From: Porodaedalea pini
Lineage: Eukaryota; Basidiomycota; Agaricomycetes; Hymenochaetales; Hymenochaetaceae
Direction: 5' to 3'
Assembly: GCA_002794775.1 (NCBI GenBank)
Contig: NBAY01000052.1
Span: forward strand, 248,001-312,000
Length of the DNA stretch: 64,000 nt
Position 1 is the first letter of the stretch. Every line of letters begins with the position of its first letter. This document shows, one piece after another, positions 1-12,368 of the stretch. Under the pieces are notes generated by a model. That model was given only the letters and a program-made list of their open reading frames with translations, ran no database searches and had not been told where the DNA came from. Made by a program: the position numbers and the translations under genes.

Positions 1-2978
1 CAATCATCAGATAGGTCTGCCCAGTCCAGTGCGTTGTCTGCTGTAACACCCGACACATTAAGATTAGCATGCCTAGCGAGCACCTGAATCAGCTCAAACA
101 AGTATATGATAGCAAAAAAAAAATGCGTACGGTGTCTGAGCAGCAAGGAATAGCTCATGCAACAATGCGTGATACTTGCGTTGCTTGACACTCAGGTTGA
201 TAAGGCTTTGGAGATGCGTTGCGTACTCCATCTTGAATTTCGGGAGGCTCATCTCAGGAAGTTTATGTTTCGAAGTTTGAGTATAGGCCTCCAGAGCATA
301 GTATACCTGATAGATGAGAGTCAGCGATCGTATAGAAAGAACAGTTAGCTGGCATACAAGTAACGCCACTCCCGCAACAATTGTTGGTGGTATCTCCCTC
401 TCATCAGGGTGGTCAGGGAAAGTGGACGCGAAGAACTCAGGGTGAAGAACAAAAATAGAGCGCTTTGCTCCTTTCAGTGGATAAAGAAGTAGATGGCGCA
501 GCATATACTTGATGGCTTCATGCCAGAATGCCGTTGCAGTAGTACGCTGAAGGTTTTTTTATCAGTTTCATTACTTAGATCACAAGCAGATCGCCTACCT
601 CTGTTGGGTCCGTATAGATATAGCTTTGCTGGCGCTGCAGTGCAGCTACCGCATTGCCTGCAGTCTCCTTCAGGACAGGTAACTGGTATATACTGATGGC
701 CTCAAACGCTATGTCCTTCAAACATCCATGAGATGTGCTAATGCGTTCAGAAACCTGAAAGAGAAGAAATGTTCAATAGGAGATTATCGCCAGTAAAGTC
801 ACTTACTAGTCTTCTGATGCCCATGTAATAAGCTCCCTTGCCTTCCATAATGCGTGTTTCGATGTCCGCTTCGTTATTCTTCTGCACAGCATCAACTCCA
901 AGCTTCATGATCATGGCATCCCGCTCATCACCATCTACAACAACACCATGCAGAAGAATTGAACTGCACAGGTCATCGAAGACGTCACTCAGCACTCTCC
1001 GGACCTTAGGCGGCTGCGGTGTTAGTTTTGGGTTTCGCGGATTAACAAGCTCAATAGAGTCGGGATGGAGAATCTGTGTTATCTGCGTGAAGGAGGTGAT
1101 GGAGTCCAGCTCAGACGTAGCCACAGAAGCACGCTCGCCCTCATCGTTAGCCCCCAAATCATCAGATTCGGAGTCATTTACGGATACTCTCTACATTTAA
1201 CATGTAAGAATGCGGATGATGTCAGAATGCATAACTTACCTCCTCATCCAGTTTCCTTACTGCTCTGGTCTTCAGCTTTACATCGTTGGTTAGACTTTCA
1301 GGTTCAGAGTCAACGTACAGTGAACCATCTGTCTCAGAGTCATTGTCTACAATGGACACGGCCTACACAGTACATCGCCATCAGAATATGCAGTCTCAAG
1401 AACTCATGCTACGCACCTCATCAGCAAGTCGTGACTGCAAGTCATGAATCCCTCTCGAGGCAGCGTCACGTAGGTCTTGATCACCTTCATCTTCTGACCC
1501 TTCCTCATCACCGTCATTCTCGTCATATTCTTCATCGCTGCCTGGGATATCTAGCGTATCATTGTCCTTGTCTTCGCAGGCATGTACATCCTTTAGGCAT
1601 ATGTTTGCAGTCAGAAAAAGAAAAAGAAAGCAATCCAGGACTTACTACTTGCCGCTTGCCCTTATGGTATTCTGAAGATCGAAGAGCAGCCGGTGCAAAA
1701 TTTTCCTTCCCAAGCAGTGAGCTGGCTGAAGGGGGCTTTGAAGATGTGGCAGCTGACATTGACTGCTGTCTCCCTCCCGCAAAGCCCTTGTCGATGTTGG
1801 TGAACACGCTTGCATTGGCCTTCCCCCCAGAGGAAAGAACAGCAGAGGGAGGTAGGCTCACCACAGGCCTCAAAGCCCGCTTCTGCTTATTTGGTATGTC
1901 CGCCACATGCATACACGCCGCTTCTCTGTTGACAGGAGGAGTAGCAATCGCTGCGAGTGCAGCATCTATAGCGACTCAGTACGGAATCAGCGATGGAGAT
2001 GAATACATTTTACAAACTTACGTTTTGTATTCTCAGTATTGAGCTGTGTGACCTCTTTCGTAGCCTTTCGTGTGGCTATGGTATATCATACTATTAGAGA
2101 TCATATATATCACTGATTTCCATACGACATACCTTTCCTTTCCATCTGCCTTTTTCCCCTTTTGATCACATATGGCTCAAATTCAACAGGGCTATGAGTC
2201 TTGACTGGAGCAGCAGTGTCGCTGGAAGTGGAACACAGCGCATCTTCAGAGTCACTTTCGTGAATAGTGCAGAACTTCATGGCCGCTCGGTCTAGATGTC
2301 AGGAAACTTTCACCGCAGCTCATGAAAAAAAAATGCCTGTAAATACACACTGTGTACAAAGGGCTGCCTCACGCCATGCCTTTTCTTGGTGGGCAGCGCT
2401 ACTTTGACGGGTTGCATCCCAACCAACTGAGGAGATGACCGGCCGCTTTGAGTTGAAGTAACATGTACCGTCTGAGTGCAAGCAATCAATTGCCCTTCGT
2501 ATGCGACAGTTCTATTTATGACGTACTGTGTCGGCCTCACTGATGCTGTTCACTGTGATCTTTGCACGTGCTCCCTTCGGCTGTCTGGCCTTCTTCTTCA
2601 CGGGCTCCCAATCTATTTGGCCGCTAGATGAGTTGTCACATAAAAGAAACAAACCGATGGGTACTCACGGGCAGACGCTTCTTTTGCAGCCTTGCGCTTA
2701 GGTGGTCGGGAAGCATCGATGTTCACAGGTATCTGCCCCACAGGAGTATCTTGAACGTTGGCCACTCCCGCAGCTTTCTTCTTGCTCGGATGGCCACGCT
2801 TGCGATGAGCAACCTCAGTCCAACACGCATCCGTAGCAGAATTGCCGTTCGAAGGTGGGTCCTGCTTAACGCGAGGGATGTCATCCAGGACTGTGTTGGA
2901 TCCATCCATCGAGACCGCGTTGCGCTTCGAGCCAGCGACGGCCGCGTATGAAGCCTTTCTGACAAGATTGTTAGACAT
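1..2978 (-). CDS. DUF6532 domain protein, 3' end beyond window
   Basis: This multi-exon minus-strand gene runs off the left edge. Exons I can read are roughly 2669-2978, 2527-2612, 2373-2471, 2133-2291, 1646-1931, 1417-1590, 1240-1362, 807-1190, 599-754, 358-546, 131-306 and 1-72, separated by short GT-AG introns. The N-terminal half is Lys-rich and low in complexity, followed by an acidic stretch in the 1417-1590 exon. The C-terminal half (from about 1190 down) has the pattern of the basidiomycete DUF6532 domain, including HPEFF near 420-440 and a Tyr-rich helix after it. The domain's function is unknown; it is often seen in transposon-rich regions. The join between the 2373-2471 and 2133-2291 exons is not in frame as I drew it. 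The real start could therefore be the ATG at 2280, with a separate gene upstream. Confidence 0.65.
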
Positions 2979-3429
2979 CTGTTCACAGGAATGAATGAAG
3001 TGGAAGGGTAATGATAGTTAGACTTGGTTGAACGAGCAGGGGGCAAGCTCTGTGTAAATTCCGGATGAAAAGTTTTCGTTCGTGACCCTGAGCGGTCTTC
3101 GAATTGCACCCAGCACAAGCTTTCCATTCTCGTCTTGTGCATAATTGACTTTCTGTTATTGCGTGCCTCTTCAAGCCGTACTTACGGGCGCTTGTTCGAC
3201 CCCCAAGTGCGGCATTTTTGATTAACATTCCGTTAGAGTACTGATAGAAGGTATGCCGACCATGCGGACGAAGAGCCAGAGCGGCGCGGTTCAGTGCGAT
3301 GGACTCCACAAAGATGAGGTTGTAGAGATGCAGCGCAGTGAAGTGAAAGCAAGGTCACTTAATGATGAAGAGCGATCGCAATGATCTTTTGCATGAAGCA
3401 CTGTGTAGCTCTCCAAGCCGCGTAAGTGT

Positions 3430-3813
3430 TTAATAAGACACATTGTACAATGAAACCTGTAGCAGTATGTAGCGTAAGCTATTTTTTTCCCTCTCCCTCC
3501 GCCGTTTCCTAAAGGCGAGAAAGCGATGTATCTGCCGCTCAATGAACTGCCCAGCAGGCTGGTAGAAGTACGTGTCAATTACGCGTCCTGGCCCTGGAAG
3601 GTCGTCGCATGTTTGATTCAGTGACATTGACGAGGTGAAAAAAGAGCATTGGATGGACGAGTCGCTCGTAATGCTTGGCACGAACTCGGAATGTGGGCGA
3701 TGCATGCCAGAGCTGACAGCAAGTTCTTCCGTGTCGTCCAGCGCAGGGGTTGATGGGGCAGAGACGAACGGATCGGATGGCATGATGCACGCCCTGTCGC
3801 GGCAAAACGTCAC
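3430..3813 (-). CDS. Possible small ORF, unknown
   Basis: This is an open frame of up to 127 residues; an ATG at 3783 gives a shorter version starting MPSDPF. It is rich in Ser and Pro and ends in an Arg-rich segment (FRKRRRERE). A GT donor lies near its end, so it could splice into the 3290-3420 stretch. I recognise no family. It may be an upstream exon of the neighbouring DUF6532 gene or a chance frame. Confidence 0.25.
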   Translation of the reverse strand: MTFCRDRACIMPSDPFVSAPSTPALDDTEELAVSSGMHRPHSEFVPSITSDSSIQCSFFTSSMSLNQTCDDLPGPGRVIDTYFYQPAGQFIERQIHRFLAFRKRRREREKNSLRYILLQVSLYNVSY

Positions 3814-4224
3814 TGGAACGATAGTCTGTAGAGTTGAGTTAGCACTTCATACGTGCGAAACGAAACAAGTTATACACCTTTAATACAATCAAGAACCTAC
3901 GCATTGCTGTTTACGCTATTGGCGATGGACGTGTAGGCGGGTGAGCCAGCTTCCTACGGATCGTGCTCCAGCGTGATCGCTGCATGTAAATGCGCGGGAA
4001 TGCTGCATTTTCCTAACCACGGTAGTTTATTCCCGGTTTAGGCTGTAATGATTGTTGGGCTAGTCCGCTCCCGCAGGCTCCGGCGAAGTTCTCAGGTTCC
4101 CTAACACCACCGCTGCGTCCTTTGTACAGCCGATACCCTTGAGATAATGCTTCAGATCAACAAACATCGATCTTCTTCTCCTCGAAGATGAGCGACTCCA
4201 AAGAGTCTCATTTCAGCCAACAAT
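3814..4224. other. Intergenic, nothing recognised
   Basis: I see no coding pattern on either strand. It lies directly before the tandem repeat. Confidence 0.5.
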
Positions 4225-4640
4225 GAAGAAGCATTCCAATCAACTGAGCGAAGTCGAAGTGCAATGCATAAGTCACCTTGCAAAGCAGTACTAAAATGTT
4301 TTTGAATCATTGAAACACAAAGCCGGCTGCACAGATTGGGCGTCTGTCGCAGTCGCCCGTTTCAAGCGCGGCCGGCCGTGTTGAACTTATCTTTTGAAAG
4401 ACATTCCAAACAACTGAGTGAAGTCGAAGCGCATTAAAGTCACCTACGACCAGCAGTAAGTAAAGTATTTTGAATCATTGAAACACAGAGCCGGCTGCAC
4501 AGATTGGGTGTCTGTCACAGTCACCCATTTCAAGAGCAGCCGGCCGTGTTGAACTTATCTTTTGAAAGACGATCCAAACAACCGAGCGAAGTCGTAGCGC
4601 AATGCTTAAACCACCTATGACTAATAGTAAGTAAAGTCCC
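4225..4640. repeat. Tandem repeat, 168-170 bp unit, about 2.4 copies
   Basis: Units begin near 4231, 4401 and 4570. Each carries a GCCGGCTGCACAGATTGG block, a CGGCCGTGTTGAACTTATC block and an AACTGAGYGAAGTCG block. The third copy stops near 4640. The units differ by scattered substitutions, so this is not a very recent expansion. It contains no open frame of note. Confidence 0.85.
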
Positions 4641-4811
4641 TATCCACTCCTTTCGCCTCATAATTAACCATGAATGTGACGGTGAGTGTATGCAAATAAA
4701 ACAGAAATCAGATGATAAACAAATACAAAAACGTCAACTTGCAGGCTGATAAATACAGGTTGTCTAGTAAATAGTGAAATCTATATCTATGCCATGTACG
4801 AACAAGTGCAA

Positions 4812-7090
4812 TTAAACAGTTTTAAATAACGTACTCAATGAAGCGGGAGGTTTACAATGCATGGATGGTATACGATTAAAAAAACGGACGAAGGTTGTCG
4901 TATAGAACCAAATCAAAAGCGCAAAATCCCTAGTATGCAGTTCCGTATCCTCCTTTAGTGCCACTGGGCAGTTCGGCCATGCTCTCACGACATCACGCAG
5001 AGCTTGCACTGCGCCGCGGTCCAGCACATCGTCCCCCCAGTACTCTTTTTGAGCCTTCGACATGTCTGGAATTACAGACGGAGGGCTATGTGACGCGCCG
5101 AGGTAAACGTGAGTGAGGAGCATGTTACGCTGGCTGTGCTCGTTGGTGGTCATGTGGGAACGCGGTAGGATCGCCTGGTCAAGTGCGTATAGCTCATAGC
5201 GGAATAATGTTTCCATGAGCTCCCACTGTACTTCCAGCCTAAGGATTTTGTCCGCCATGATACTAGCAACAGAAACAGACTTCCCTCGCCATGTCTGCAG
5301 TTGGGTGCGATCAAACGGCGCTAACTTTCGCTTGATGCCAAACGTGACTTTCATCTTCGCAGCCTCCGCTATACGCTGACGTTTCGTGGGAGGCAAGTCG
5401 CTCGAGCGAGGATCAGCGCCGTCATTGCCTTTCGAAGGGCCAGCTGAAGAACCTTCACCCGGCATGGCATTGTACACTCGCTCGACAAACGGGGAGACAG
5501 TGTTGGGTGGGAGCGGCGTGCTTTTCTTGTAGTTGCCGTGTAGTATGTTCCTCCAATCACGCAGTTTGCGCCATACAGACTTGTCGAACAGTCCGCCATT
5601 AATGAGGATATCGAACAGAACGGGCCGAATGCGAATGTAATTTAGATACAAATCCGCCGATCTCTCGTTGGATTTGTGCGTCAGAAAGAAAGGCGGCGGA
5701 AGGGGATACAGAGCCGCAGGCGAAGACTCATCGCCGACTGTGCCGAGGTCCTTGAGTGCTTCGTGAACAGTGTAGCAAAAAGGAGGCAGATCGGGTGTTC
5801 CATCGATGCCGTTCGGGACGTACAGTATGCGAGCGTGGTTCACACTTGGGTCGTTGCTTATTCGACGCGTCGATCCTCCTTTCTTCCTTTTCAATGCTGC
5901 TGGCGACGCACTGGAGCTGGAAGAGATGGGAGACCCGTACTCAGATTGGAGGAAGATGTCGCAGATGAATAGCTGAAGGGCTTCGGAGCGGGAGCGTAGT
6001 ATTGAAAGTTGTACATCTGATCGAGAAGGTAGGACATATGATGGTTGTTCATGAGCTGACTCGCGGCCATGTCCCGCATGCATGGCTCGATATCGAAGTT
6101 CCAGCCAAACAAAAGTAAACTGCCTTTGTACTTAACGTACTCCTTCGATAACTGAGATGTCCATGGAACGCACTCTTGAACGTCAAAAATTTTTGTGTCG
6201 GGAGCGATCGCTTTCTCCGCAGAGATGTACCATACAGGGATGCCGAGCCGATACAAATTGTCGGCGACGGCAGCTTCTGTGGTGAAAGCGCCCCGAACTG
6301 GAAGAAGAAAGTTTTGAGCCTTCCACATTGCGTTGGGAGCGTTCATGCGTTTGACGACAACATCTAGGTAAGTATGCAACCCGCGTAGTTCGAGGATTGC
6401 TCGCTGAACATCGCGCAGAGTGAAAATTATTGTGCGGAAAGCGGCTTTTCGAAGGCAGAGACTGTCAAGCGCAGATCGGCCATTGCTCAAACAATGATTG
6501 TAGACCTTTCGCGTCTCAGGTATGGCGACCTTACTTCCGACGGAGAACGTTTCAGCTGCAACCATCTCGAGTAGGGTTGAAACTTTATTAACCAAGTCTT
6601 TATCCAGGAGTCCGATTTTCTCATCCGTACGCAAATCCGTGTCGGCATCTTCGGTCAGATCATACGGGCGAGGGTTATACCACATTAGATCCTCCCCTCC
6701 ATGGTTCCAGACGATCGGGGTTTTCCAGAATGGGATGCAAGCATGATGGAAGACGTGTTTCGAGAAGTACTGAGGCCACCGCGTATATTCATGGCCACCC
6801 CAATATCCATCGTCGCGCTTCAGAATGCCAGCCTCTGTGATAAGCGGGTATTCCGGCACCCAGTTGGCATTCGGCGTAGAGATGATCTGGTCCTGGTAAT
6901 TCATATAGGCTAGGACCCTCGCATCAAGAGCGCATACTGGGTCACTTGGTCCTGGATGCCTTATCTGAGACGGTATAAAAAGAATGTATACAATATATGA
7001 CTCACATAGGTCATGGGTCTTTGAGAGACGAGTCGGGGGCACTTCCTCTCCATCCCAAGTTGTTTCGACACCCCAAGCGGCCTCAGACAT
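4812..7090 (-). CDS. Conserved basidiomycete-type hypothetical protein, 726 aa
   Basis: Two long minus-strand frames overlap at 5891-6083 and can be joined by one intron. Exon 1 is 6015-7090, the donor is GTACAAC, and exon 2 is 4812-5916. This gives 727 codons in frame including the stop. I chose the ATG at 7090 (MSEAAWGVE) rather than the upstream in-frame one at 7129, because 7090 starts cleanly after an AT-rich leader. The first half contains a Trp/Tyr-rich stretch (GGHEYTRWPQYFSKHVFHH) and a segment around LYRLGIPVWYI. The second half has a basic stretch (KRKKGG, PPTKRQR) that could be a nuclear signal. I recognise the style of a widespread mushroom hypothetical family but no function. 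If the intron is wrong, the gene is frame-shifted. Confidence 0.6.
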
Positions 7091-8028
7091 TTTAAGTATT
7101 CTGTAAAAGGAAGAATCAGAGAATGTCAAAAATTGTATGACAAGATCGACGTACGGGAACGAGAAAGGGGATCAGCGACGTTATAGAGTGAGTAGGCTGA
7201 CTTCGTGAAAGCTGGACGATGGGACTAAAGAACTTATCGTGCTTGTATGACCGATAATGCTTGTGTACATGTGTACTCACGAGAGATAGTATGGTACGTA
7301 CTCGGCTGCAAGGCAAACGGGTAGTCAGCGTATACAAAAAGCTTCGGTGACGTATCGATGTCGATGTTTTTCGCTGGTAAGCACAGCAACCAAGCGGTCA
7401 CTGCGCTACAGATGTCGATGGCTCGCTATGCAGCAGGCCGTCGTCGTCTGCCCTCGAGCTAGCTCTAAGCCAGCTCTCTAGGTCTTTTGGTGGTTGTAAT
7501 GTGCAGCCGAGTCCATCTTGAGGAGGGCAGTCGAGGGGTGCTTGTCAATGCGGCGACGGAGGGAGATGAGTAAGTAAGGAGATAGGGGGAAGGGGGCTGG
7601 TGAGTGATGGTGAGAGACTTGTTAGTCTCGTTAAGTGCTTCAAGTAGCCGCTCATCTAAATTAGGAAGTAGTAGCGCGTGACACCACGCACATGACCCTT
7701 GTCATGACCAAATCCATCCACATCCACCACCACATCTGTCACTGACATCGCGAACAGACGACTCGGCCCCCCCCCCCCCTGAAAGTCCCTGGAGAGCCAG
7801 CTTAGAGCTAGCTCGAGGGCATAGACAAGAGCGGCCTGCTGCATAGCGAGCCGCTGGTGTCTATAAGTTGCGGCGACCGCTCGGTTTCCGTGACTGTACG
7901 ACGTCCGCAGACGTCGTACTCGCACCGGTAAGTCCTAGTCTAAAGACGGGCTGATTTTTTTCCTTTCGATTTAGACTCGACCACAACCGTACACCGCAGC
8001 ATAGCGATTGCCGACCTTTCGTTCACAA
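7091..8028. other. Intergenic between hypothetical gene and Plavaka
   Basis: It holds an imperfect inverted repeat (7391-7885), a 13-C homopolymer (7767-7779), a perfect 9 bp-arm palindrome (7896-7919) and a possible 5' leader intron of the Plavaka gene (GTAAGT at 7929, acceptor before 7972). I see no convincing open frame. Confidence 0.5.
7391..7885. repeat. Imperfect inverted repeat, arms about 100 bp
   Basis: The left arm (7391-7495) and right arm (7784-7885) are reverse complements with scattered mismatches. The shared cores are GGCTCGCTATGCAGCAGGCC and CCTCGAGCTAGCTCTAAGC. About 290 bp lies between the arms. It could be a small non-autonomous element or part of the 5' end of the Plavaka transposon. 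Confidence 0.7.
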
Positions 8029-11000
8029 ATGTCGACCATGCGTGAGCGAGTGTGCCCCGGATGCGGTCTGGAAAAGGTAGACCTTCGACAGCATCAGCGA
8101 GGGAGACCAGAGGGCTCTGCGTGCTATCGAGCGTATCTCACCTTTGTCGGTCAACTGCAAAATGGTATCGGCCCAGATGGCGACAAAGATAGAGACAATG
8201 GAGCCGACCTTGAGTCTTTTCATGGTGATTTTTTTGGGGACAATTACGACGAGGCAGATTTTGGTGTTGATTTTGATGCGGAGGGTGAACCGCAGCAGAA
8301 TGGCATGGATGTTGATCGTGAGGAAGTACCGAAGTAAGACCTCCCTAGCATCATGCAACTGACCAAGTATTAATTGCATGCCTATTATAATGTACAGTGA
8401 CGTGGGTGACTTTTCTGCACAATCCGACTCGGAAGACGAGTCGGACGAGGGAGACCTCCACGAGCCCGTGTGGGAGCCTGAGCGTACCCAGCCACAAGAT
8501 CGCTCGCCCGTCGATGAATCAGAGGCAGAGGAGGAGGAGAATCGCATTCGTGAGCTTGTTGTTGAGCGCCGTGCTGCGGAGGACAGATTGTGCTATCAGC
8601 CAGTCCACATAGATCCATACCCAGGGAATGAGGCTGGGCGGGTGTGCAGAGGCGAACTGAACAGAGGTCAATGCCACACTCCACACGTTCTCGATGGTGA
8701 CGCTGTATTCTGACAATATACGAAAGACGTCCAGGCCGTTTTGCAAAATGCTGGTCCTTTTGCTCCATTCGATTCGAGACTGGATTGGGAGCTTGTGTGG
8801 TGGGTGAAGGTTCGAGGACCAGGTTCTACAGCTCTAGATGAGCTTCTCCAAATAGAAGGGGTGCAGCTTGTGTTTGATCTCGTTAACGTTATTTCTAATA
8901 TATGTTTTAATTATTGTAATGCATGTATATTCTGCTCGATCATCATTATGTGCTATGTGTTACCAGGTTGCTGAACGACTAGGGTTGTCATACCGTAACT
9001 CACGCCAACTTAACGCTATTATAGATAAACAGATACCAACACGCCGACCTAAGTTCCGACGTCGGGAAATGTTTGCTGCTGGACTGACGTTTGACATGTA
9101 TTGCCGCGACGTTTTGGAATGCATATCAGCATTGTTTGGCGCTCCTGAATTTGCATCGCATCTCATCACTATTCCAGAACGTCATTATGTCGACGAGGAC
9201 AGGCAGATTCGAGCGTATCACGAAATGCATACAGGACAATGGTGGTGGAACACTCAGGTATATCTTTTCTGCACCTATGCTTGTGCATGCTGTGTCTAAG
9301 ATCCCTCGTAGGCAGCTATTGAACGTAGAGCGCCAGGCGGCATGGTCATCCCAGTCATTGTATCGCTTGACAAGACACAGATCACGCTCTTCCGCACGAA
9401 GACAGCATATCCTGTATATCTCACCATCGGCAACATACCAAAAGACATCCGTAAGAAGCCCTCACGGCATGCCCAAGTCCTCCTTGCATATCTTCCGACC
9501 ATGCAGCTCGAACATATCAGTAACAAAGCTGCCCGCCGCCGCACACTTGCCAACCTCCTGCATGGATGCCTGCATTTTCTTTTCCAAAAATTGGAGAAAG
9601 CAGGCTCCAAAGGCGTTCATATGGCTGGCAGGGATGGTCTGCAGCGACGTTGTCATCCTATCGTAGCTGTGCTTGCCCTCGATAACCAAGAGCAAGTCGC
9701 AGTCACAGGCACTATATCAGGAGATTGTCCAACATGTGAATGTCCTCACGATGAGCTCGGAGCTGGAATGCAGCATAATCATGGACGTCGCGACCTGGAC
9801 AATGCCCTTGGAGTTCTTGCTATCCTTGACTCTCGGGACCCAACTGCATATGCTCGAGTGTGTGCTTTAAACTGCATGAAGCCAATTCAACATCCATTTT
9901 GGGCCGATCTACCATACTTCAACGTCTATCGTTCAATCACTGCCGACATTCTTCATCAATTATACCAAGGTGTAGTCAAACACCTCGTTTCTTGGATCAC
10001 AGGAGTCCTTGGTGCAGCTGAGGTTGATGCTCGTTGCCATTGAATTCCTCCGAACCACAGTGTCCGCGTTTTTCACAGAGGGATCACAACACTCACGAGA
10101 GTGAGTGGAAGCGAGCATAGTCAGATGTGTCGGTTTCTACTGGGTTTACTTGTCGACTTCCGCCTACCCGACAATGAGTCCCCTGTTCGACTTGTCCGCG
10201 CTACGCGTGCGCTCCTTGATTTTATATACATTGCACAATATCCCATCCATACCAGCGAAACACTCGGTCTCCTCTGTGATGCTCTTGCTCGCTTTCACGA
10301 CAACAAGGACGTCTTTATTGATTTAGGCATTCATGATAACTTCAATTTCATCAAATGTCATTGGATGAAACACTACGAGGAATGCATCAAACTGCTGGGT
10401 TCAACGGACAATTACAATACACAATTCATGGAGCAGCTGCACATCGACCTTGCGAAAGATGCATATGCTGCCACAAATCATAAGGACAAGTTACCGCAGA
10501 TGACGCTGTGGCTGGAACGGAAGGAGAAAGTCTTTGCGCTGGATTCCAACATCATCTGGCATACCGCTAATAATGATCAACCTCCTTCGTGGCATTCACC
10601 TGATATTGCCTGTGATCTGAACGTCAAAATGTCAAAGCATCCAAAGCGAAAGGCAGTTCCACTCGATGCTTTTGTCGAGCAGTATGGTGTGACTCACTTC
10701 CGCATCGCTCTCGCTCGTTATGTTGTTTCCAAGAAAGAGCCTAACCTGCGCAGGGGAACGGTGGAGCTTGCTGCAAATGATATAATCATTGTTTTTCAGT
10801 TCTTGCCAGTTTTCGAGACAGTGAAGTTCTGGAATGAAGCTGTTGAAGGCTCGACAACTGTGGATTCAATACATGCACGGCCTGCACGGCAGGATACTCA
10901 GGGCAGAGAGGTACCCGGTCGATTTGACACTGCACTTGCTCGTATACGCGTAGGGACAGAAATTCAAGGTAACAATTCTCTTCGTTACGTTCTACTTTTT

Positions 11001-11392
11001 TTTGTTTCTCAATCATTCTTACAGCTTTCCGTGTTGTTCAAGTTCATGTCATTTTTTCACTCACAAAAGCAGCTCTGTCTACACTTTTCAAAGACACTGA
11101 GTTGGAAACAGCCGTTCCTAAACATCTAGCTTATGTTGAATGGTTTTCAAAATTTTCCGCTCAGCCTGACGTAAATTACAGGATGTATAAAGTATCTAGA
11201 TCATTCACTCCCGATGGTACTCGAGAGTTTAGTATTATTCCTGTTGAAGACTTGCACCGTAGTGTGCATCTCATTCCTCGCTTTGGTCGAGTAGTTCCTC
11301 AGGAATGGACTTCTGATAATGTACTCGAGCTGTGTAATAACTTCTACCTAAACTCCTTCAAAGACCGTAGTACACATTTTTCAGTTTATTAA
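8029..11392 (+). pseudogene. Plavaka DNA transposase with two in-frame stops
   Basis: Exons 8029-8333, 8398-8860, 8967-9257, 9312-10968 and 11025-11392 join in one frame of 1028 codons (ATG at 8029). The protein pattern is that of Plavaka, a basidiomycete DNA transposase family related to the KDZ group. Visible parts are an N-terminal Cys/His segment (VCPGCGLEKVDLRQHQ), an acidic linker, the block PFDSRLDWELVWWVK, then ERHYVDED, MHTGQWWW, SLDKTQITLF, AYPVYLTIGNIPK and the HLAYVEWF region near the C terminus. Two TGA codons interrupt the frame, at 8711-8713 and 10041-10043. Alignment logic continues on both sides, so each is a single-base nonsense change, not a splice error. Everything else is intact, so the copy has died recently. 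It would have moved its element by cut and paste in the nucleus. Confidence 0.9.
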
Positions 11393-11562
11393 AATATTAT
11401 ATACTATTCTTATGCACATATGAGACTACTGATTCCATTTGATTTCAAAGGTATTCTGTATCCTGCCTGATTCTATGAAATTCCATATTGTTATTCTCAT
11501 TCTGTGCCAATTCCAACATAATTCCAGGGGATTCTATTATTATTATCCTATTCTATGCCGTT
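11393..11562. other. ATTC-rich low-complexity tract after Plavaka
   Basis: This stretch repeats ATTCY motifs many times (ATTCCAT, ATTCTAT, ATTCCAG). It may be the subterminal region of the Plavaka element. I could not find a matching inverted end at the 5' side. Confidence 0.4.
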
Positions 11563-12368
11563 CTACTCCATTCCAGGTTTTTCCGACCGGGAGGGTTTTC
11601 CTGATGCCGGTCCGAAGGCGATTGAGCTCCTACGGCATAGCGACTCGCCTGTGCGGTGCTCCTGGCCGCTAACATCAAAATCCACTCGTGCATTCGTGAG
11701 CGACTTGCGAACAGCTCCTTCGGTATCGGGGTGAACAGGAGATTTCTCAGAGTCCACTTGCCGACTTAGTAAGATCCTTCGTCGCCGTTGCCGTATAAAG
11801 ATTATTCCGAGAACCATAGCGAGCAAGAACACTGTCGTGCTCAACACGCCAATAGCCACTGCCGTGATGTTGTTGCCGCGTTTGCTACCAGAGACTTTGA
11901 CGGAAGTCGTGCTGTTTTGGCCCGACGTCACAATAAATTCTTGTAATGTGTAATTTCGGTCAACACCGGTCTCCAAAATCCTGAATGGTAAGATTGTGTA
12001 GACCAGTTGGAAGAATGGGAGACTCGAAGAGTGCCATTTTCTGGAGAGATGAGTTCTGCGAAAGGAAGGGCTCGGCCACAGATGTCGGCTGGCCATTATC
12101 TACCGTGTAATTTACGACTAAAGGTCCAGCTCCCATTGGAGTCACACCGATGACGTGTATCTGTGAGCCTGTTACCGCTGTCAGACCGATACCAAGAAAA
12201 TCTAGTGCGGTACGTACCATTGAAAGGAATGAAAACCGTCGATAGATTCTGTGCAGTCGAATGGCTCGTGAGCGTTACAGTTTTCTCGTTCTGTACAATA
12301 GTGGTCGAGTTCAGAACCCATGAGCCCCCATAGTCGACGCTAGATTCAGTGTCGTGAATGATCTGCTT
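11563..12368 (-). pseudogene. Single-pass membrane protein, frame-shifted
   Basis: Visible exons are 12218-12368 and 11563-12169. The first gives VDYGGSWVLN...TVFIPFN and the second GSQIHVIGVTPMG, many N-glycosylation sites, and a transmembrane segment (TTVFLLAMVLGIIFI) followed by a run of Arg. The order matches the intact gene at 16148-17875: an extracellular beta-sandwich-like region, one membrane span and a cytoplasmic tail. The frame breaks at about 11957-11971, where CGGTC-AACAC-CGGTC (forward strand) looks like a 10 bp insertion with a duplicated pentamer. I did not find the first exon with a start codon. Function is unknown; it was probably a cell-surface protein. Confidence 0.6.

Noticed and set aside
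8711..10043. TGA read as a sense codon (alternative code), given three in-frame TGAs in the window
   Set aside because: Several intact genes here (PAQR, the GNAT gene, gag, pol, the peptidase) end at TGA, so TGA is a normal stop.
8029..11392. KDZ (Kyakuja-Dileera-Zisupton) transposase
   Set aside because: The block order (DWELVWWVK, MHTGQWWW, TAYPVYLTIGNIPK) fits Plavaka, a related but distinct group.
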